Source: Pseudomonas atagonensis
GTDB lineage: Bacteria; Pseudomonadota; Gammaproteobacteria; Pseudomonadales; Pseudomonadaceae
Assembly (NCBI RefSeq): GCF_011369485.1
Contig: NZ_VXCA01000025.1
Span: forward strand, 248,001 to 312,000
Length of the DNA: 64,000 nucleotides
Reading direction: 5' to 3'
Shown here one piece after another: positions 28,231 through 37,450 of this stretch. The notes under the pieces are model-generated. The model was not told the DNA's origin and searched no databases. It was given only the letters and a program-made list of their open reading frames with translations. A program made the translations under genes and the position numbers. The stretch's first letter is position 1. Every line of letters begins with the position of its first letter.

Positions 28231-28394
28231 TGTGGGAGCGGACTTTTGTGGCGAGGGATTTATCTCCGTTGGGTCGCGTAGCGGCCCCAAAACCTGCAAC
28301 CGCGATGCATCAGCTACACCGCGTGCAATGATTTTGCGACTGCTTCGCAGCCGAACGGGGATAAATCCCCTGCAACAAAAGCCCGCTCCCACAG
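28231..28394. repeat. Nested REPIN, copy B, in inverted orientation to copy A
   Basis: The outer arms are TGTGGGAGCGG (28231) and CCGCTCCCACA (28384). Nested inside are GGCGAGGGATTTATCTCCGT and ACGGGGATAAATCCCC, and within those CCCCAAAACCTGC and ACTGCTTCGCAGCCG. The core, inverted, matches copy A at 26879-27011 over about 120 bases. It fills the space between the MFS and kauB genes. Confidence 0.85.
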
Positions 28395-28446
28395 GGGATC
28401 TCTGTTTCGTGCGGGAGCCCGATGTAGCCGGGCTCCCGTCAACGCC

Positions 28447-29940
28447 TTACAGCTTGATCCACGTCGCCTTCAGCTCGGTGTACTTGTCGAACGCGTGCAG
28501 CGACTTGTCGCGGCCATTGCCCGACTGTTTGAAACCGCCGAACGGTGCGGTCATGTCGCCGCCATCGTATTGGTTGACCCACACGCTGCCGGCACGCAGT
28601 GCCTTGGCGGTCAGGTGAGCCTTGGAGATGTCCTGAGTCCATACCGCAGCCGCCAGGCCATAAGGCGTGTCGTTGGCGATCTGGATCGCTTCTTCAGCGG
28701 TGTCGAAAGCGATGACCGACAGTACCGGGCCAAAGATCTCTTCCTGAGCGATTTTCATCGCGTTGCTCACGCCGTCAAAAATCGTTGGCTCCACATACGT
28801 GCCACCGGTTTCCTGAAGGATGCGCTTGCCACCGGCGACCAGTTTGGCGCCGTCGGTGTGACCCGACTCGATGTAGGACAACACGGTGTTCATCTGTTGG
28901 GTATCAACCAACGCGCCCACATTGGTTGCCGGATCCAGCGGATTGCCCGGTTTCCAGGTTTTCAGCGCTTCAATAACCATCGGCAGGAATTTGTCCTTGA
29001 TCGAACGCTCGACCAGCAAACGCGAACCGGCGGTGCAGACTTCGCCCTGGTTGAAGGCGATGGCGCTGGCGGCGGATTCAGCCGCGGCTTGCAGATCCGG
29101 CGCATCGGCAAAGACGATGTTCGGGCTCTTGCCGCCGGCTTCCAGCCAGACGCGCTTCATGTTCGATTCGCCGGAGTAAATCATCAGTTGCTTGGCGATC
29201 TTGGTCGAACCGGTGAACACCAGCGTGTCGACATCGTTGTGCAGGGCCAACGCTTTGCCGACGGTGTGGCCGTAACCCGGCAGCACGTTGAGCACGCCTT
29301 TCGGAATGCCGGCCTCGACGGCCAACTCGGCGATGCGGATGGCGGTCAGCGGGGATTTTTCCGACGGCTTGAGGATTACCGAGTTACCGGTCGACAGCGC
29401 CGGGCCGAGTTTCCAGCAGGCCATCATCAGCGGGAAATTCCACGGCACGATGGCGCCGACCACGCCCACGGGTTCGCGGGTTACCAGACCCAACTGATCG
29501 TGCGGCGTAGCGGCGACTTCGTCGTAGATCTTGTCGATTGCTTCACCGCTCCAGCTCAGCGCTTGCGCTGCGCCCGGAACGTCGATGTACAGCGAATCGC
29601 TGATCGGCTTGCCCATGTCGAGGGTTTCGAGCAGGGCCAGTTCTTCGGCGTGCTGTTTAAGCAGGCCGGCGAAACGGATCATGGTGGCTTTGCGCTTGGT
29701 CGGCGCCAGGCGCGACCAGACGCCGGAATTGAAGGTGGCGCGGGCGTTTTCCACGGCGCGCTGGGCGTCGGCGGCGTCACAGCTGGCAATCTTGCCGAGC
29801 AGACGGCCATCAACCGGGCTGATGCACTCGAAGGTCTCACCGGAGACGGCGTCGGTGTATTCACCATTGAGGTAGGCGCGACCTTCGATCTTCAGGTCGC
29901 GAGCGCGTTGTTCCCAGTCGGCACGAGTCAGGGTGGTCAT
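28447..29940 (-). CDS. kauB: Aldehyde dehydrogenase KauB (PuuC-type)
   Basis: This is a 497-residue NAD(P)-dependent aldehyde dehydrogenase. VPWNFPLMMACWKLGPALST, the glutamate in LEAGGKSPNIVF (about 266) and the catalytic cysteine in NQGEVCTAGSR (about 300) are all present, with EEIFGPVLSV in the C-terminal part. In P. aeruginosa KauB (PA5312) oxidises 4-guanidinobutyraldehyde and gamma-glutamyl aminoaldehydes in arginine and polyamine catabolism. The ATG at 29940 has a strong GAGGAGG ribosome site; the frame upstream is not used. Confidence 0.93.
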   Translation of the reverse strand: MTTLTRADWEQRARDLKIEGRAYLNGEYTDAVSGETFECISPVDGRLLGKIASCDAADAQRAVENARATFNSGVWSRLAPTKRKATMIRFAGLLKQHAEELALLETLDMGKPISDSLYIDVPGAAQALSWSGEAIDKIYDEVAATPHDQLGLVTREPVGVVGAIVPWNFPLMMACWKLGPALSTGNSVILKPSEKSPLTAIRIAELAVEAGIPKGVLNVLPGYGHTVGKALALHNDVDTLVFTGSTKIAKQLMIYSGESNMKRVWLEAGGKSPNIVFADAPDLQAAAESAASAIAFNQGEVCTAGSRLLVERSIKDKFLPMVIEALKTWKPGNPLDPATNVGALVDTQQMNTVLSYIESGHTDGAKLVAGGKRILQETGGTYVEPTIFDGVSNAMKIAQEEIFGPVLSVIAFDTAEEAIQIANDTPYGLAAAVWTQDISKAHLTAKALRAGSVWVNQYDGGDMTAPFGGFKQSGNGRDKSLHAFDKYTELKATWIKL

Positions 29941-30061
29941 TGAAGTGTCCTCCTCTTGTTGAATACGAGCGCCGCGTTCTTCGCGGACGTCTTCAGGAAT
30001 TCTGCCAGGCCCAGCCTGCTTTTCGGCCAAGGCACCCGCCACCCTAAACCAGCGGCCGGGG

Positions 30062-30122
30062 TTGTTTCAATATATTTGACATAAGCGCGCTATACGGCCT
30101 TGCGGTGTTCATTTTAATAAAC
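30062..30122. promoter_or_regulatory. Candidate PauR-type sites between kauB and the cupin gene
   Basis: GTTGTTTCAATATATTTGAC (30062-30081) and the complement of GTTCATTTTAATAAAC (30107-30122) resemble the two arms in front of pauR (GTTGTAGAAATATTGAGCG and GTTGTAAATACTGAACG). The arrangement is again convergent. kauB is a known PauR target in P. aeruginosa, so the site is sensible, but the match is loose. Confidence 0.35.
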
Positions 30123-30168
30123 ATAGACTTCCGCCCATTCCAACCATCGCGCCGTCATTACGAGAGAA

Positions 30169-30176
30169 AACAACAA
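30169..30176 (+). promoter_or_regulatory. Candidate Hfq/Crc (CA) motif at the cupin gene start
   Basis: AACAACAA directly abuts the start codon of the cupin gene and fits the AAnAAnAA pattern bound by Hfq with Crc in Pseudomonas. Binding there would block initiation when preferred carbon sources are present. Confidence 0.4.
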
Positions 30177-30538
30177 TGAACATCCAGAACGTCGTCGACA
30201 TCAGCCTGACCAGCAGCGAAGCCGAACGCTATCGCCCGGACCCGGCCAAAGTGCTCAAGGGTGATCCGGAGCAGGCCGTGTTCCATCAATACGAAAGCCC
30301 TTGTGGGCAGATGGGCGTCGGCGTGTGGGAAGGTGCGGTGGGTCAGTGGACCGTGAACTACACCGAACACGAATACTGCGAAATCCTGCAGGGCGTTTCG
30401 GTGCTGCGTGACAGCGATGGCAATGCCAAAACCTTGCGCGTGGGCGACCGCTTTGTGATTCCGGCAGGTTTCCGTGGCACCTGGGAAGTGCTGGAGGCGT
30501 GCCGCAAGATCTATGTGATTTTTGAACAGAAGGCTTGA
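30176..30538 (+). CDS. Cupin domain protein (DUF861 type)
   Basis: This 120-residue single cupin of the EutQ/DUF861-like group has WTVNYTEHEYCEILQGVSVL (about 60-79) and RVGDRFVIPAGFRGTWEVLE (about 90-109), the two cupin motifs. The family is often next to amine or polyamine catabolic genes, and here it is divergent from kauB. No enzymatic activity is established. It is probably controlled together with kauB through the shared 235-base gap. Confidence 0.85.
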   Translation: MNIQNVVDISLTSSEAERYRPDPAKVLKGDPEQAVFHQYESPCGQMGVGVWEGAVGQWTVNYTEHEYCEILQGVSVLRDSDGNAKTLRVGDRFVIPAGFRGTWEVLEACRKIYVIFEQKA

Positions 30539-30605
30539 AGATTTGGGCTGGCTGATCCGGCCCTGTCGCGAGCAGGCCCGCACACGCGCTACAAAATTCG
30601 AGGCA

Positions 30606-30645
30606 ACAAAAAAGGCCCGTATCGTGAGATACGGGCCTTTTTTGT
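30606..30645 (-). terminator. Bidirectional terminator between the cupin and rpmG genes
   Basis: AAGGCCCGTATC pairs with GATACGGGCCTT around a GTGA loop, flanked by A and T runs. The convergent cupin and rpmG transcripts can both end here. A single degenerate REP half (TCGCGAGCAGGCCCG) lies just before it at 30567. Confidence 0.93.
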
Positions 30646-30662
30646 AAGTCGGGAAAAATCAA

Positions 30663-30818
30663 TTACTTGATTTTGCCTTCCTTGTAGATCACGTGCTTGC
30701 GAACAACCGGATCATATTTCTTGATCTCGATTTTGTCCGGGGTAGTACGCTTGTTCTTGTCGGTAGTGTAGAAGTGACCAGTACCGGCGCTCGAGATCAA
30801 ACGAATCAATTCACGCAT
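30663..30818 (-). CDS. rpmG: 50S ribosomal protein L33
   Basis: The 51-residue protein starts MRELIRLISSAGTGHFYTTD and ends KHVIYKEGKIK. It is the L33 of the large ribosomal subunit. No cysteines are present, so this is the zinc-independent form usual in proteobacteria. It follows rpmB after 11 bases in a two-gene operon. Confidence 0.98.
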   Translation of the reverse strand: MRELIRLISSAGTGHFYTTDKNKRTTPDKIEIKKYDPVVRKHVIYKEGKIK

Positions 30819-30829
30819 GATTAGCTCCC

Positions 30830-31063
30830 TTAAATCTTGCCATCGCGGCGAAGTTCGGCGAGCACGACAGTGATGCCACGCTTGTCGATGATACGCATGC
30901 CTTTGGCAGATACGCGCAGACGCACAAAACGTTTCTCTTCTTCAACCCAGAAGCGGTGATGCTGCAGGTTCGGCAGGAAACGACGACGGGTTTTGTTGTT
31001 TGCGTGGGAAATGTTATTCCCGGTTACCGGACCCTTACCGGTAACTTGACATACTCTCGACAT
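30830..31063 (-). CDS. rpmB: 50S ribosomal protein L28
   Basis: The 77-residue protein starts MSRVCQVTGKGPVTGNNISH and includes RRRFLPNLQHHRFWVEEEKR, the L28 signature. It is the first gene of the rpmB-rpmG operon, matching PA5316-PA5315. Its leader carries a GGCGCCAGGCGCC palindrome. Confidence 0.98.
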   Translation of the reverse strand: MSRVCQVTGKGPVTGNNISHANNKTRRRFLPNLQHHRFWVEEEKRFVRLRVSAKGMRIIDKRGITVVLAELRRDGKI

Positions 31064-31512
31064 GCCTCAGCCCTCTAAAACCACATGCCCAACCCGGCAT
31101 GGGTTGGCCGCTTAATCTCTCAGTCATTTGGCGCCAGGCGCCGCGTTTCTTTAGAGGTCTTACCGGCTACACCTACAGTGAAGGAACCGGGCCCCTAGAA
31201 AAGAGCGCTGCTTTATACCAGAAAGACTGAGGAGCAACAACATTCGGTGTGCAATGAATCGGCAAAACGGCGCTTTTTCAGCCTGCGAACGCCTTGGATA
31301 AAGGCTGACGAGGGTTTTTTACCACTCGTCGCAGAAAATCGCCTGGGCAGGCGCTTCAGACTTTTCTCCGAGCCCTGCGGTCTGAAAAACGGCCATCACT
31401 GTGCCCTGAAAATGCAAAAAGGGGATAGTCATTTGTAATCCAGCCCTCTAGGGTAGGCCTTTTCCAGACTGCACTTGCAGATGGGCCTTCGATCTGTAAA
31501 AGGAAACCGACC
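31064..31512. other. Divergent promoter region of rpmB and the peptide-binding protein gene
   Basis: About 450 bases contain no believable gene. Near 31125-31145 is the near-palindrome TTGGCGCCAGGCGCC, within the rpmB leader. The remaining sequence should hold both promoters, but no clear -35/-10 pair could be singled out. The ATG near 31513 has AAAAGGAAA before it. Confidence 0.5.
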
Positions 31513-33099
31513 ATGCGCCTCGCTGCCCTACCCCTGTTGCTCGCCCCGCTCTTGCTGAGCCCCCTGGCCCAGGCCGCCGCGCTGAGCGTATGCACCGAGG
31601 CCAGCCCTGAAGGCTTCGACGTGGTGCAGTACAACTCGCTGACCACCACCAATGCCTCGGCGGACGTGCTGATGAACCGACTGGTGGATTTCGACACCGC
31701 CAGCGGCAAAGTTGTCCCGAGCCTGGCCGACAGCTGGGAAGTCAGCACCGACGGGCTGACTTATGTATTCAAGCTACATCCACAGGTGAAGTTTCATACC
31801 ACCGAATACTTTAAACCGAGCCGCGAGCTGACCGCCGAAGACGTCAAATTCAGCTTCGACCGCATGCTTGACCCGGCCAATCCATGGCACAAAGTCGCCC
31901 AAAGCGGCTTCCCGCATGCGCAGTCGATGCAGTTGCCCGCGCTGATCAAGAAAATCGACGCACTGGACCCGCTAACAGTGCGCTTCACCCTCGACCATCC
32001 GGACTCGACCTTCCTAGCGACCCTGAGCATGGGTTTCGCTTCGATCTACTCGGCAGAATATGCCGACAAACTGATGAAAGCCGGGACGACGGACAAGCTC
32101 AACAGTCAGCCGATCGGCACCGGGCCGTTTGTATTCACCCGGTTCCAGAAAGACGCGTCGATCCGCTACAAGGCCAACCCGGACTATTTCGGCGGCAAGC
32201 CTTCGGTGGATCCGCTGATCTTTGCCATTACCCCGGACGCCAACGTGCGTCTGCAAAAGCTGCGGCGTAACGAGTGCCAGATCGCCCTGTCGCCGAAGCC
32301 ATTGGACGTACAGGCCGCGAAAGAAGAACCGACGTTGAAAGTCGAAAAGACTGATGCGTTCATGACGGCTTTCGTCGGCATCAATAGCCAGCATCCTCCG
32401 CTGGATAAACCGGAAGTACGTCAGGCGATCAACCTCGCCTTCGACAAGGCCAACTACATCAAAGCCGTGTTCGAAGACACCGCCGAAGCTGCCAACGGCC
32501 CGTATCCGCCGAATACCTGGAGCTACGCGAAGAACCTGCCGGGCTACCCGCACGACGTGGCCAAGGCCAAGGCGCTGATGGCCAAGGCCGGACTGAAGGA
32601 CGGTTTCCAGACCACCATCTGGACCCGGCCGTCGGGCAGCCTGCTTAACCCGAACCCGAGCCTGGGCGCGCAACTGCTGCAATCGGATCTGGCAGAAATC
32701 GGCATTCAGGCGGAAATTCGCGTGATCGAATGGGGCGAACTGATCCGCCGCGCCAAGGCTGGCGAGCATGACCTGCTGTTCATGGGTTGGGCCGGCGACA
32801 ACGGCGACCCGGACAACTTCCTCACGCCGCAGTTTTCCTGTGCGGCGGTAAAGTCCGGCACCAACTTCGCCCGCTACTGCAATGCCGACCTGGACAAACT
32901 GATCAGCGCCGGCAAGACCACCAGCGAACAAGGTGTACGCAGCAAGCTCTACGAACAGGCGCAGGCGCAGATCCAGCAGCAGGCTCTGTGGCTGCCGCTG
33001 GCGCATCCGACGGCGTACGCGCTGACGCGTAAAGACGTGCAGGGTTACTCAGTGAGTCCGTTTGGCCGTCAGGACTATTCCAAGGTCAACCTCAAATAA
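31513..33099 (+). CDS. Peptide ABC transporter substrate-binding protein (SBP family 5)
   Basis: This 528-residue periplasmic protein has a signal peptide (MRLAALPLLLAPLLLSPLAQ, cut after AQAA) and the family 5 features VPSLADSWEVSTDGLTYVFK and LTAEDVKFSFDRMLDPAN. A pair of cysteines (SVCTEAS; NECQIALSP) is typical of DppA-like binders. It should bind di- or oligopeptides. No permease or ATPase gene is next to it; in Pseudomonas several such binders share one Dpp permease encoded elsewhere. PA5317 occupies this place. Confidence 0.92.
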   Translation: MRLAALPLLLAPLLLSPLAQAAALSVCTEASPEGFDVVQYNSLTTTNASADVLMNRLVDFDTASGKVVPSLADSWEVSTDGLTYVFKLHPQVKFHTTEYFKPSRELTAEDVKFSFDRMLDPANPWHKVAQSGFPHAQSMQLPALIKKIDALDPLTVRFTLDHPDSTFLATLSMGFASIYSAEYADKLMKAGTTDKLNSQPIGTGPFVFTRFQKDASIRYKANPDYFGGKPSVDPLIFAITPDANVRLQKLRRNECQIALSPKPLDVQAAKEEPTLKVEKTDAFMTAFVGINSQHPPLDKPEVRQAINLAFDKANYIKAVFEDTAEAANGPYPPNTWSYAKNLPGYPHDVAKAKALMAKAGLKDGFQTTIWTRPSGSLLNPNPSLGAQLLQSDLAEIGIQAEIRVIEWGELIRRAKAGEHDLLFMGWAGDNGDPDNFLTPQFSCAAVKSGTNFARYCNADLDKLISAGKTTSEQGVRSKLYEQAQAQIQQQALWLPLAHPTAYALTRKDVQGYSVSPFGRQDYSKVNLK

Positions 33100-33117
33100 C
33101 CTTCCCTACACAAAACC

Positions 33118-33206
33118 TGTAGGAGTGAGCCTGCTCGCGATAGCAATCTTCCAGTCACTGAACAAGCTGACTGAAATAACGCCATCGCGAGCAGGCTCAC
33201 TCCTAC
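33118..33206. repeat. REPIN (GTAGGAGTGAGCCTGCTCGCGA family)
   Basis: Perfect inverted units are separated by about 45 bases between the convergent binding-protein and radC genes. Confidence 0.92.
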
Positions 33207-33232
33207 ATGGATTTGCGTTTTGCCCGTGAGAG

Positions 33233-33907
33233 TTACATCCAGCCACACTCCGCCATCGACAGCGGCTCGCCGTCACCGATGATGAAGTGATCCAGCACCC
33301 GCACGTCAATCAGCTCCAGCGCCTTCTGCAAGCGCTTGGTCAGCAGCCGATCAGCCTGGCTCGGATCGGTATTGCCCGACGGATGGTTGTGGCACAGGAT
33401 CAACGCCGCCGCATTATTGGCCAAACATCGCTTGACTACCTCACGGGGATGCACGCTGGTGTTGTCTATCGAGCCACGAAAAAGTATCTCGAAATTCAGG
33501 ACTTGATGTTTGGAGTCAAGAAACAGGCAACCAAACACCTCATGCGGCTCGTGACGCAGCATCGATTTCAGATAATCGCGAACGACCTGAGGGTTTTCCA
33601 GGGCCGGTTTCTGCCGTGATTTCTCAGCCAGATGCCGCCTGTTCATTTCCTGAGCCGCTTGCAGTTGCGCAAACTTCGCCGGCCCGAGACCCAATTGTTT
33701 GCTGAATGCGTCCTGATCGGCCTCAAGCAGCAAACGCAGGCTGCCAAATTGACTCAACAGGTTGCGCGCCAGATCCACAGCACTTAAACCGGGCAATCCG
33801 GTACGCAGGAATATGGCCAATAACTCAGCGTCCGAAAGGCTCGCTGCACCGTGTTCCAACAACCTTTCCCGCGGCCTTTCCGCCGCCGGCCAATCGCGAA
33901 TACTCAT
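33233..33907 (-). CDS. radC: RadC family JAB-domain protein
   Basis: The 224-residue protein starts MSIRDWPAAERPRERLLEHG. It has a helix-hairpin-helix part (about 25-90) and a C-terminal JAB/MPN domain with the metal motif HNHPSGNTDPSQAD (about 172-185) and an upstream glutamate in the EVFGCLFLD region. Despite the old name, a role in DNA repair is not established. It is divergent from coaBC, as usual in gamma-proteobacteria. Confidence 0.96.
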   Translation of the reverse strand: MSIRDWPAAERPRERLLEHGAASLSDAELLAIFLRTGLPGLSAVDLARNLLSQFGSLRLLLEADQDAFSKQLGLGPAKFAQLQAAQEMNRRHLAEKSRQKPALENPQVVRDYLKSMLRHEPHEVFGCLFLDSKHQVLNFEILFRGSIDNTSVHPREVVKRCLANNAAALILCHNHPSGNTDPSQADRLLTKRLQKALELIDVRVLDHFIIGDGEPLSMAECGWM

Positions 33908-34042
33908 ACACCTTCCTTGTCTGTGGGCGCCGCTGTTCCGTAGCGGTCGCTGTGATATCGTAGCCCATCTTTTTTGCGGGCGAATTCACCCTGGGGAGGG
34001 GGTTTCGCCACGTATGTCACCAACGAAATGAAAGGCAGACCT

Positions 34043-35251
34043 ATGCAGCGGCTGTATCGGAAACGCATCGTTCTGGGCGTCGGCGGCGGCATCGCTGCCT
34101 ACAAGAGCGCCGATCTGGTTCGTCGCCTGATCGACCAGGGTGCCGAAGTGCGCGTGGTCATGACCCATGGCGGCAGCGAATTCATCACCCCGCTGACCAT
34201 GCAGGCCCTCTCCGGGCACCCGGTTCATCTGGACTTGCTCGACCCCGCCGCCGAAGCGGCGATGGGCCATATCGAACTGGCCAAGTGGGCCGATCTGGTG
34301 CTGATCGCCCCGGCCACCGCCGACCTGCTCGCCCGTCTGGCCCAAGGCATTGCCAACGATTTGCTGACGACTTTGGTGCTGGCCACCGACGCCGTCGTGG
34401 CCGTTGCACCGGCCATGAATCAGGCCATGTGGCGCGATCCGGCGACCCAGGCCAACCTGCAACTCCTTGAAAGCCGTGGCCTGAAGACCTTCGGCCCGGC
34501 GTCGGGAAGCCAGGCCTGCGGCGATGTCGGCATGGGCCGGATGATGGAAGCCACCGACCTCGCACAATGCGCGGCAGACTGCTTCCAGCGTCAGGCGCTG
34601 ACCGGCAAACACGTGGTCATCACTGCCGGCCCGACCCAGGAAAACATCGACCCGGTGCGCTACATCACTAACCACAGCTCCGGCAAAATGGGCTTTGCCC
34701 TCGCTGAAGCGGCGGTGGAAGCCGGCGCCCGCGTGACTCTGATCAGCGGCCCGGTGCACCTGCCGACTCCGGATCGCGTCACGCGCATCGATGTGGTCAG
34801 CGCCCGCGACATGCTCGCTGCGTGTGAAGCCGCGATCCCCTGCGACGTATTTATCGCCTCGGCAGCGGTGGCGGACTACCGCCCGGAAGTCGTCGCGCCG
34901 CAAAAATTGAAGAAAGACCCTACGAGCGGCGACGGCTTCGTCCTGCAAATGGTGCGTAACCCGGACATCCTGGCCACCATCGCGACCCGTCCCGACCGTC
35001 CGTTCAGTGTCGGCTTTGCTGCCGAAACCGAACACCTGCTCGACTACGCTGCACGCAAGCTGAAGGACAAGAATCTCGATTTGATCGTCGCCAACGACGT
35101 CGCCAACCCGAGCATCGGCTTCAACAGCGAAGAAAACGCCTGCAGCGTGATTGACCGTGAGCTGCACGCCACGGTTTTCGCCCAGACCAGCAAGAGCAAG
35201 ATTGCTCGCCAACTGGTCACTTTTATCGCCGAACGTCTGAACCAGGTTTAA
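34043..35251 (+). CDS. coaBC: Bifunctional phosphopantothenoylcysteine decarboxylase/synthase CoaBC
   Basis: This 402-residue enzyme carries out two steps of coenzyme A synthesis. The FMN-binding CoaC half (1-190) has GVGGGIAAYKSADLVRRLID, the histidine region GHIELAKWADLVLIAPATAD, PAMNQAMW and the reactive cysteine in SGSQACGDVGMGRM. The CoaB half has GPTQENIDPVRYITNHSSGK and a C-terminal KKDP-like stretch (PQKLKKDPTSGDG). The start at 34043 fits the family; upstream codons to 33974 are not needed. dut follows after 5 bases. Confidence 0.97.
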   Translation: MQRLYRKRIVLGVGGGIAAYKSADLVRRLIDQGAEVRVVMTHGGSEFITPLTMQALSGHPVHLDLLDPAAEAAMGHIELAKWADLVLIAPATADLLARLAQGIANDLLTTLVLATDAVVAVAPAMNQAMWRDPATQANLQLLESRGLKTFGPASGSQACGDVGMGRMMEATDLAQCAADCFQRQALTGKHVVITAGPTQENIDPVRYITNHSSGKMGFALAEAAVEAGARVTLISGPVHLPTPDRVTRIDVVSARDMLAACEAAIPCDVFIASAAVADYRPEVVAPQKLKKDPTSGDGFVLQMVRNPDILATIATRPDRPFSVGFAAETEHLLDYAARKLKDKNLDLIVANDVANPSIGFNSEENACSVIDRELHATVFAQTSKSKIARQLVTFIAERLNQV

Positions 35252-35256
35252 TTTAC

Positions 35257-35712
35257 ATGCACGCTTTGCAAGCCAAAATCCTCGACCCACGCATCGGTAC
35301 CGAATTCCCGCTGCCGCAATACGCAACGCCAGGCTCCGCCGGCCTCGACCTGCGCGCCATGCTGGAACAGGACATCGTCATCAAACCGGGTGAAACCGTG
35401 CTGATCCCGACCGGCCTGTCGGTTTACATCGGTGACCCAAACCTCGCCGCACTGATCCTGCCGCGCTCGGGCATGGGCCATAAGCACGGCATCGTGCTGG
35501 GCAACCTCGTCGGCCTGATCGACTCCGATTATCAAGGCCCGCTGATGGTGTCCTGCTGGAACCGTGGGCAAACCGACTTCACCATGACCGTCGGCGAACG
35601 CCTGGCGCAATTGGTGCTGGTGCCGGTGGTACAGGCGCATTTCGAAATGGTCGAAGAATTCGTTGAAACCGAACGCGGTACCGGCGGTTTCGGCCATACC
35701 GGCACGAAATAA
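35257..35712 (+). CDS. dut: Deoxyuridine 5'-triphosphate nucleotidohydrolase
   Basis: This 151-residue trimeric dUTPase converts dUTP to dUMP. All five motifs are present: TPGSAGLDLRA, LPRSGMGHKHGI, GNLVGLIDSDYQG, RLAQLVLVPV and ERGTGGFGHTG. It is probably co-transcribed with coaBC. Confidence 0.98.
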   Translation: MHALQAKILDPRIGTEFPLPQYATPGSAGLDLRAMLEQDIVIKPGETVLIPTGLSVYIGDPNLAALILPRSGMGHKHGIVLGNLVGLIDSDYQGPLMVSCWNRGQTDFTMTVGERLAQLVLVPVVQAHFEMVEEFVETERGTGGFGHTGTK

Positions 35713-35726
35713 CGCTGGAATATTAT

Positions 35727-35836
35727 TGTGGCAAGGGGATTTATCCCCGCTGGGCTGCGAAGCGACCCCAAGATTTTTGGATCTGCTGCCCAATCCAACG
35801 GGACGGTGCGACGTTTCACTAAATCCCCTCGCCACA
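35727..35836. repeat. Shortened REPIN-like palindrome, copy C (GGGGATAAATCCCC family)
   Basis: TGTGGCAAGGGGATTTATCC at the left and AAATCCCCTCGCCACA at the right are the arms of the family seen at 26879 and 28231. The interior keeps GGGCTGCGAAGC but has otherwise changed. Confidence 0.8.
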
Positions 35837-36035
35837 AAAATGCGCTACATCGGCGACAGGTTTTCACACTGCAAATCAAGGTTTTGGGGAACCAAAGCCA
35901 CGCCAGACAAGGCGTCATGGCCCTTTCACACCACGAACTCTCTGTGAAAAACGCCGTCATACCCTTCAGTTTGAGCCTGCCGTCGAACGATTCGTCGGTC
36001 TGTCCCGCCACTTTCGAGATGGAGCATTTGCGTAG

Positions 36036-37433
36036 ATGAGCACCCCAGCCAAGATCGCCCCGAAGCTGCCCGACAGCATCTTCCGTGCCTACGACATTCG
36101 CGGCACCGTGCCGGAATTCCTCAATGCCGAAACCGCTTACTGGATCGGCCACGCCATTGGTTCGCAGAGCATCGCCCAAGGCGAGCCGAACGTGTCCGTC
36201 GGTCGTGACGGCCGCTTGTCTGGCCCTGAGCTGGTCGCCGAGCTGATTCGCGGTATCGCCGAAAGCGGCTGCCACGTCAGCGATGTCGGCCTGGTGCCGA
36301 CCCCGGCGCTGTACTACGCCGCCAACGTGCTCGCTGGCAAATCCGGCGTGATGCTCACCGGCAGCCACAACCCGTCGAATTACAACGGCTTCAAGATCGT
36401 CATCGCCGGCGACACCCTCGCCAACGAGCAGATCCAGGTACTGCACGAGCGCATCAAGACCAACAACCTGAGCAGCGGCCAAGGCAGCGTCACCCAGGTA
36501 GAGATCCTTGATCGCTACAACACCGAGATCGTCCAGGACATCAAACTGGCCCGACGCTTGAAAGTCGTAGTCGACTGCGGCAACGGCGCGGCCGGCGTGA
36601 TCGCCCCGCAACTGATCGAAGCGCTGAACTGCGAAGTCATCCCGCTGTTCTGTGAAGTCGACGGCAACTTCCCCAACCATCACCCGGATCCGGGCAAGCC
36701 TGAAAACCTTGTCGATCTGATCGCCAAGGTCAAGGAAACCAACGCCGACATCGGCCTGGCTTTCGACGGCGACGGCGACCGCGTTGGCGTAGTGACCAAC
36801 ACCGGGAGCATCGTCTACCCGGATCGCCTGCTGATGCTGTTCGCCCGTGACGTGGTCGCGCGCAACCCGGACGCGGAGATCATCTTCGACGTCAAATGCA
36901 CCCGTCGCCTGATCCCGCTGATCAAGGAATATGGCGGCCGGCCGCTAATGTGGAAGACCGGTCACTCGTTGATCAAAAAGAAAATGAAACAGTCCGGCGC
37001 GCTGTTGGCCGGCGAAATGAGCGGGCACATTTTCTTCAAGGAACGCTGGTTCGGTTTCGACGACGGCATTTACAGCGCCGCACGGCTGCTGGAAATCCTC
37101 AGCAAGGAAAAATCCACCGCGGAAGAGCTGTTTGCGACCTTCCCGAACGATATTTCCACGCCGGAAATCAATATCCATGTGACCGAAGAGAGCAAATTCA
37201 GCATCATTGATGCACTGCACGACGCACAGTGGGGCGCAGGCGCTGACCTGACCACCATTGACGGCGTGCGAGTCGACTACGCCAAAGGCTGGGGCCTGGT
37301 GCGCGCGTCCAACACCACACCGGTGCTGGTGCTGCGCTTCGAGGCCGATGACGAGGCTGAATTACAGCGCATCAAGGACGTGTTCCACGCCCAATTGAAA
37401 CGCGTTGCACCTGATCTCCAACTACCGTTCTGA
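36036..37433 (+). CDS. algC: Phosphomannomutase/phosphoglucomutase AlgC
   Basis: This 465-residue enzyme interconverts mannose-6-P/mannose-1-P and glucose-6-P/glucose-1-P for alginate, LPS and other polysaccharides. The phosphoserine is in MLTGSHNPSNYNG (Ser about 110), the metal loop is DGDGDRVG (about 245) and the sugar-binding loop is GEMSGHIFF (about 328). It is followed by argB after 17 bases. About 195 bases of unassigned sequence precede it, where its promoter must lie. Confidence 0.97.
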   Translation: MSTPAKIAPKLPDSIFRAYDIRGTVPEFLNAETAYWIGHAIGSQSIAQGEPNVSVGRDGRLSGPELVAELIRGIAESGCHVSDVGLVPTPALYYAANVLAGKSGVMLTGSHNPSNYNGFKIVIAGDTLANEQIQVLHERIKTNNLSSGQGSVTQVEILDRYNTEIVQDIKLARRLKVVVDCGNGAAGVIAPQLIEALNCEVIPLFCEVDGNFPNHHPDPGKPENLVDLIAKVKETNADIGLAFDGDGDRVGVVTNTGSIVYPDRLLMLFARDVVARNPDAEIIFDVKCTRRLIPLIKEYGGRPLMWKTGHSLIKKKMKQSGALLAGEMSGHIFFKERWFGFDDGIYSAARLLEILSKEKSTAEELFATFPNDISTPEINIHVTEESKFSIIDALHDAQWGAGADLTTIDGVRVDYAKGWGLVRASNTTPVLVLRFEADDEAELQRIKDVFHAQLKRVAPDLQLPF

Positions 37434-37450
37434 TTCACCCGGAGCCCTGA

